A stretch of DNA of 64,000 nucleotides. Origin: Eretmocerus hayati (Eukaryota > Arthropoda > Insecta > Hymenoptera > Aphelinidae). The DNA is taken from assembly GCA_029851415.1 (NCBI GenBank), contig CM056742.1, forward strand, positions 90,634,748-90,698,747, given 5' to 3'. This document shows positions 61,443 through 64,000 of the stretch, piece after piece (position 1 is the stretch's first letter; each line of letters begins with the position of its first letter). Position numbers and translations under genes: made by a program. The notes below the pieces were generated by a model, which saw only the letters and a program-made list of their open reading frames with translations, was not told the DNA's origin and ran no database searches.

Positions 61443-64000
61443 TGGTACGCTCTGAGGATAAGTTCCGCTATCGGTCTGAATCCTGCCGGGCAGCATTGAA
61501 TCGACCGCGTCAAGCGATTCCAATGATGACCCCATCACTCATTGCGTCATTGATTAATCGAGATGAATACTACAGAATCGAATCGAAATCGTGGGTCCAT
61601 GGTTATTCTATCCCTCTCAATACTCACAATCAGTATTGAACTCCTCTGAATTCCATGTATTTGAATCGAAATGAATATTGCTCAGCAGGATTGGAACGTC
61701 CTGGGGATGAGTTTCGCTATCGGTCCGAATCCTGCCAAGCAGCAAGCAGTCGACTGCCTCAATCGATTCCGATGATGACCCCATCAGTCATTGCGTCATT
61801 GACTAATCGGGATTAATACTACAGAATCGGATTGGAATCGTGGGTGCATGGTTATTCTACCCCTCTCAATACTCACAATCAGTATTGAACTCCTCTACTT
61901 TTTATACATTCCAATCGAATTCAACACTGCTGAGCAGGATTGGTACGCTCTGAGGATAAGTTTCGCTATCGGTGTGAATCCTACCGGGCAGCATTGAGTC
62001 GACTGCGTCAATCGATTTCAATGATGAATCAATCACTAACTGCGTGATTGACCAATCGAGATGAAAACTACAGAATCGGATTCGAATCGTGGGTACATGG
62101 TTATTCTATCCTTATCAATACTCCTAATCAGTATTGAACTCCTCTACTTTTTATACATTTCAATCGAATCCGACACTGATGAGCAGGATTGGGACGGCCT
62201 GGAGATACGTTTTGCTATCGGTCTGAATCCTGCCAGGTAGCATTGAATTGACGGAGTGAATCGTTCTCGATGATAACACAATCACTCGTTAGGTCATTGA
62301 CTAATCGAGCTGAATACTACAGAATCGGATTGGAATCATGGGTGCATGGTTATTCTACCCCTCTCAATACTCACAATCAGTATTGAACTCCTCTAGTTTT
62401 CATACGTTTCAATCGAATTCGACACTGCTGAGCAGGATTGGTACGCTCTGAGGACAAGTTTTGCCATCGGTCTGAATCCTACCGGGCAGCATTGAGTCGA
62501 CTGCGTCAATCGATTTCAATGATGAATCAATCACTAACTGCGTGATTGACCAATCGAGATGAATACTACAGAATCGGATTGAAATCGTGGGTCCATGATT
62601 ATTTTATCCCTCTCAATACTCACAATCAGTAGTTAACTCCTCTGAATTCCATGTATTTGAATCGAAATGAATATTGCTCAGCAGGATTGGAACGTCCTGG
62701 GGATGAGTTTCGCTATCGGTCCGAATCCTGCCAGGCAGCAAGCAGTCGACTGCCTCAATCGATTCCGATGATGACCCCATCAGTCATTGCGTCATTGACT
62801 AATCGGGATTAATACTACAGAATCGGATTGGAATCGTGGGTGCATGGTTATTCTACCCCTCTCAATACTCACAATCAGTATTGAACTCCTCTACTTTTTA
62901 TACATTCCAATCGAATTCAACACTGCTGAGCAGGATTGGTACGCTCTGAGGATAAGTTTCGCTATCGGTGTGAATCCCACCGGGCAGCATTGAGTCGACT
63001 GCGTCAATCGATTTCAATGATGAATCAATCACTAACTGCGTGATTGACCAATCGAGATGAAAACTACAGAATCGGATTCGAATCGTGGGTACATGGTTAT
63101 TCTATCCTTATCAATACTCACAATCAGTATTGAACTCCTCTACTTTTTATACATTTCAATCGAATCCGACACTGATGAGCAGGATTGGGACGGCCTGGAG
63201 ATACGTTTTGCTATCGGTCTGAATCCTGCCAGGTAGCATTGAATTGACGGAGTGAATCGTTCTCGATGATAACACAATCACTCGTTAGGTCATTGACTAA
63301 TCGAGCTGAATACTACAGAATCGGATTGGAATCGTGGGTGCATGGTTATTCTACCCCTCTCAATACTCACAATCAGTATTGAACTCCTCTACTTTTCATA
63401 CATTTCAATCGAATTCAACACTGCTGAGCAGGATTGTTACGCTCTGAGGATAAGTTTCGCTATCGGTCTGAATCCTACCGGGCAGCATCGAGTCGACTGC
63501 GTCAATCGATTTCAATGATGAATCAATCACTAACTGCGTGATTGACCAATCGAGATGAATAATACAGAATCGGATTGGAATCGTGGGTGCATGATTATTC
63601 TACCCCTCAATACTCACAATCAGTATTGAACTCCTCTAGTTTTTATACATTTCAATCGAATTCGACACTGCTGAGCAGGATTGGTACGCTCTGAGGATAA
63701 GTTTCGCTATCGGTCTGAATCCTGCCGGGCAGCATTGGATCGACCGCGTCAAGCGATTCCAATGATGACCCCATCACTCATTGCGTCATTGATTAATCGA
63801 GATGAATACTACAGAATCGAATCGAAATCGTGGGTTCATGGTTATTCTATCCCTCTCAATACTTACAATCAGTATTGAACTCCTCTGAATTCCATGTATT
63901 TGAATAGGAATGGATATTGCTGAGCAGGATTGGAACGGCAATGAGATGAGTTCAGCTATCGGTCGAAATCCTGCGAGGCAGCAATGATCCGACTGCTTCA

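Larger units (their letters stand above)
34539..64000. repeat. 249-bp satellite array, right segment
   Basis: About 118 monomers continuing beyond the window. From 34.5 to 43.0 kb it resembles the 19.8-27.6 kb part, with the same hybrid monomers (for example GATCAGTTTCGCTGTCGG at about 22.2 and 37.8 kb). From about 44.5 to 53.3 kb there are diverged monomers marked GATGGACTTAGGATAGG. From 49 kb on, B monomers read AACGTCCTGGGGATGAG and small deletions occur (CTAGCCCTCAATACTC lacks two bases, ACCGGCAGC lacks one), shortening the five-monomer unit to 1243 bp. No gene is present. Confidence 0.95.

Overview
The window is eukaryotic, repeat-dominated DNA, most likely from an arthropod and probably an insect. 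The evidence is long tandem satellite, cut-and-paste DNA transposons with clean target-site duplications, and a transposase gene with two GT-AG introns whose protein belongs to a mariner-like group common in insect genomes. The species cannot be named from the sequence. No host gene is visible, and there are no rRNA genes, functional tRNA genes or CRISPR arrays. About 78% of the window (1-1757, 8899-27644, 34539-64000) is one tandem satellite with a 249-bp monomer, roughly 200 copies.

The satellite has diverged monomer classes that I label A, B, C, D and C-prime. They are arranged in higher-order repeats: a five-monomer unit of about 1245 bp at the left edge (about 1243 bp on the right side) and a three-monomer ABC unit of 747 bp from about 9.5 to 19.7 kb. 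Recent block duplications of 4731, 2737, 3481 and 4477 bp lie on top of this, and one junction monomer is chimeric, as expected from unequal exchange. The hundreds of 60-80 codon open frames in the array are by-products of a monomer length divisible by three, not genes.

Two large inverted-repeat transposons interrupt the array. Element 1 (1758-8898, 7141 bp) has an 8-bp duplication ATCGTGGG, CAGGG...CCCTG ends and 988-bp terminal inverted repeats (TIRs), so it looks hAT-like. It encodes no recognisable transposase. Each TIR carries two tRNA-like (SINE-like) units. Its interior holds a nested hAT MITE, a nested TA-flanked element, a degenerate ~325-bp tandem array and an inverted minisatellite. 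Element 2 (27645-34538, 6894 bp) is flanked by TA, has 1546-bp nearly identical TIRs, and carries an apparently intact three-exon Tc1/mariner transposase of 388 residues with a DD41D triad.

An unoccupied paralogue of the element 2 site lies at about 39.2-39.3 kb, and one of the element 1 site at about 0.4-0.56 kb. These fix the insertion boundaries exactly. The picture is a young, rapidly rearranging satellite array, possibly heterochromatic or pericentromeric, invaded by transposons with unusually long TIRs. Element 2 may still be, or recently have been, mobile.
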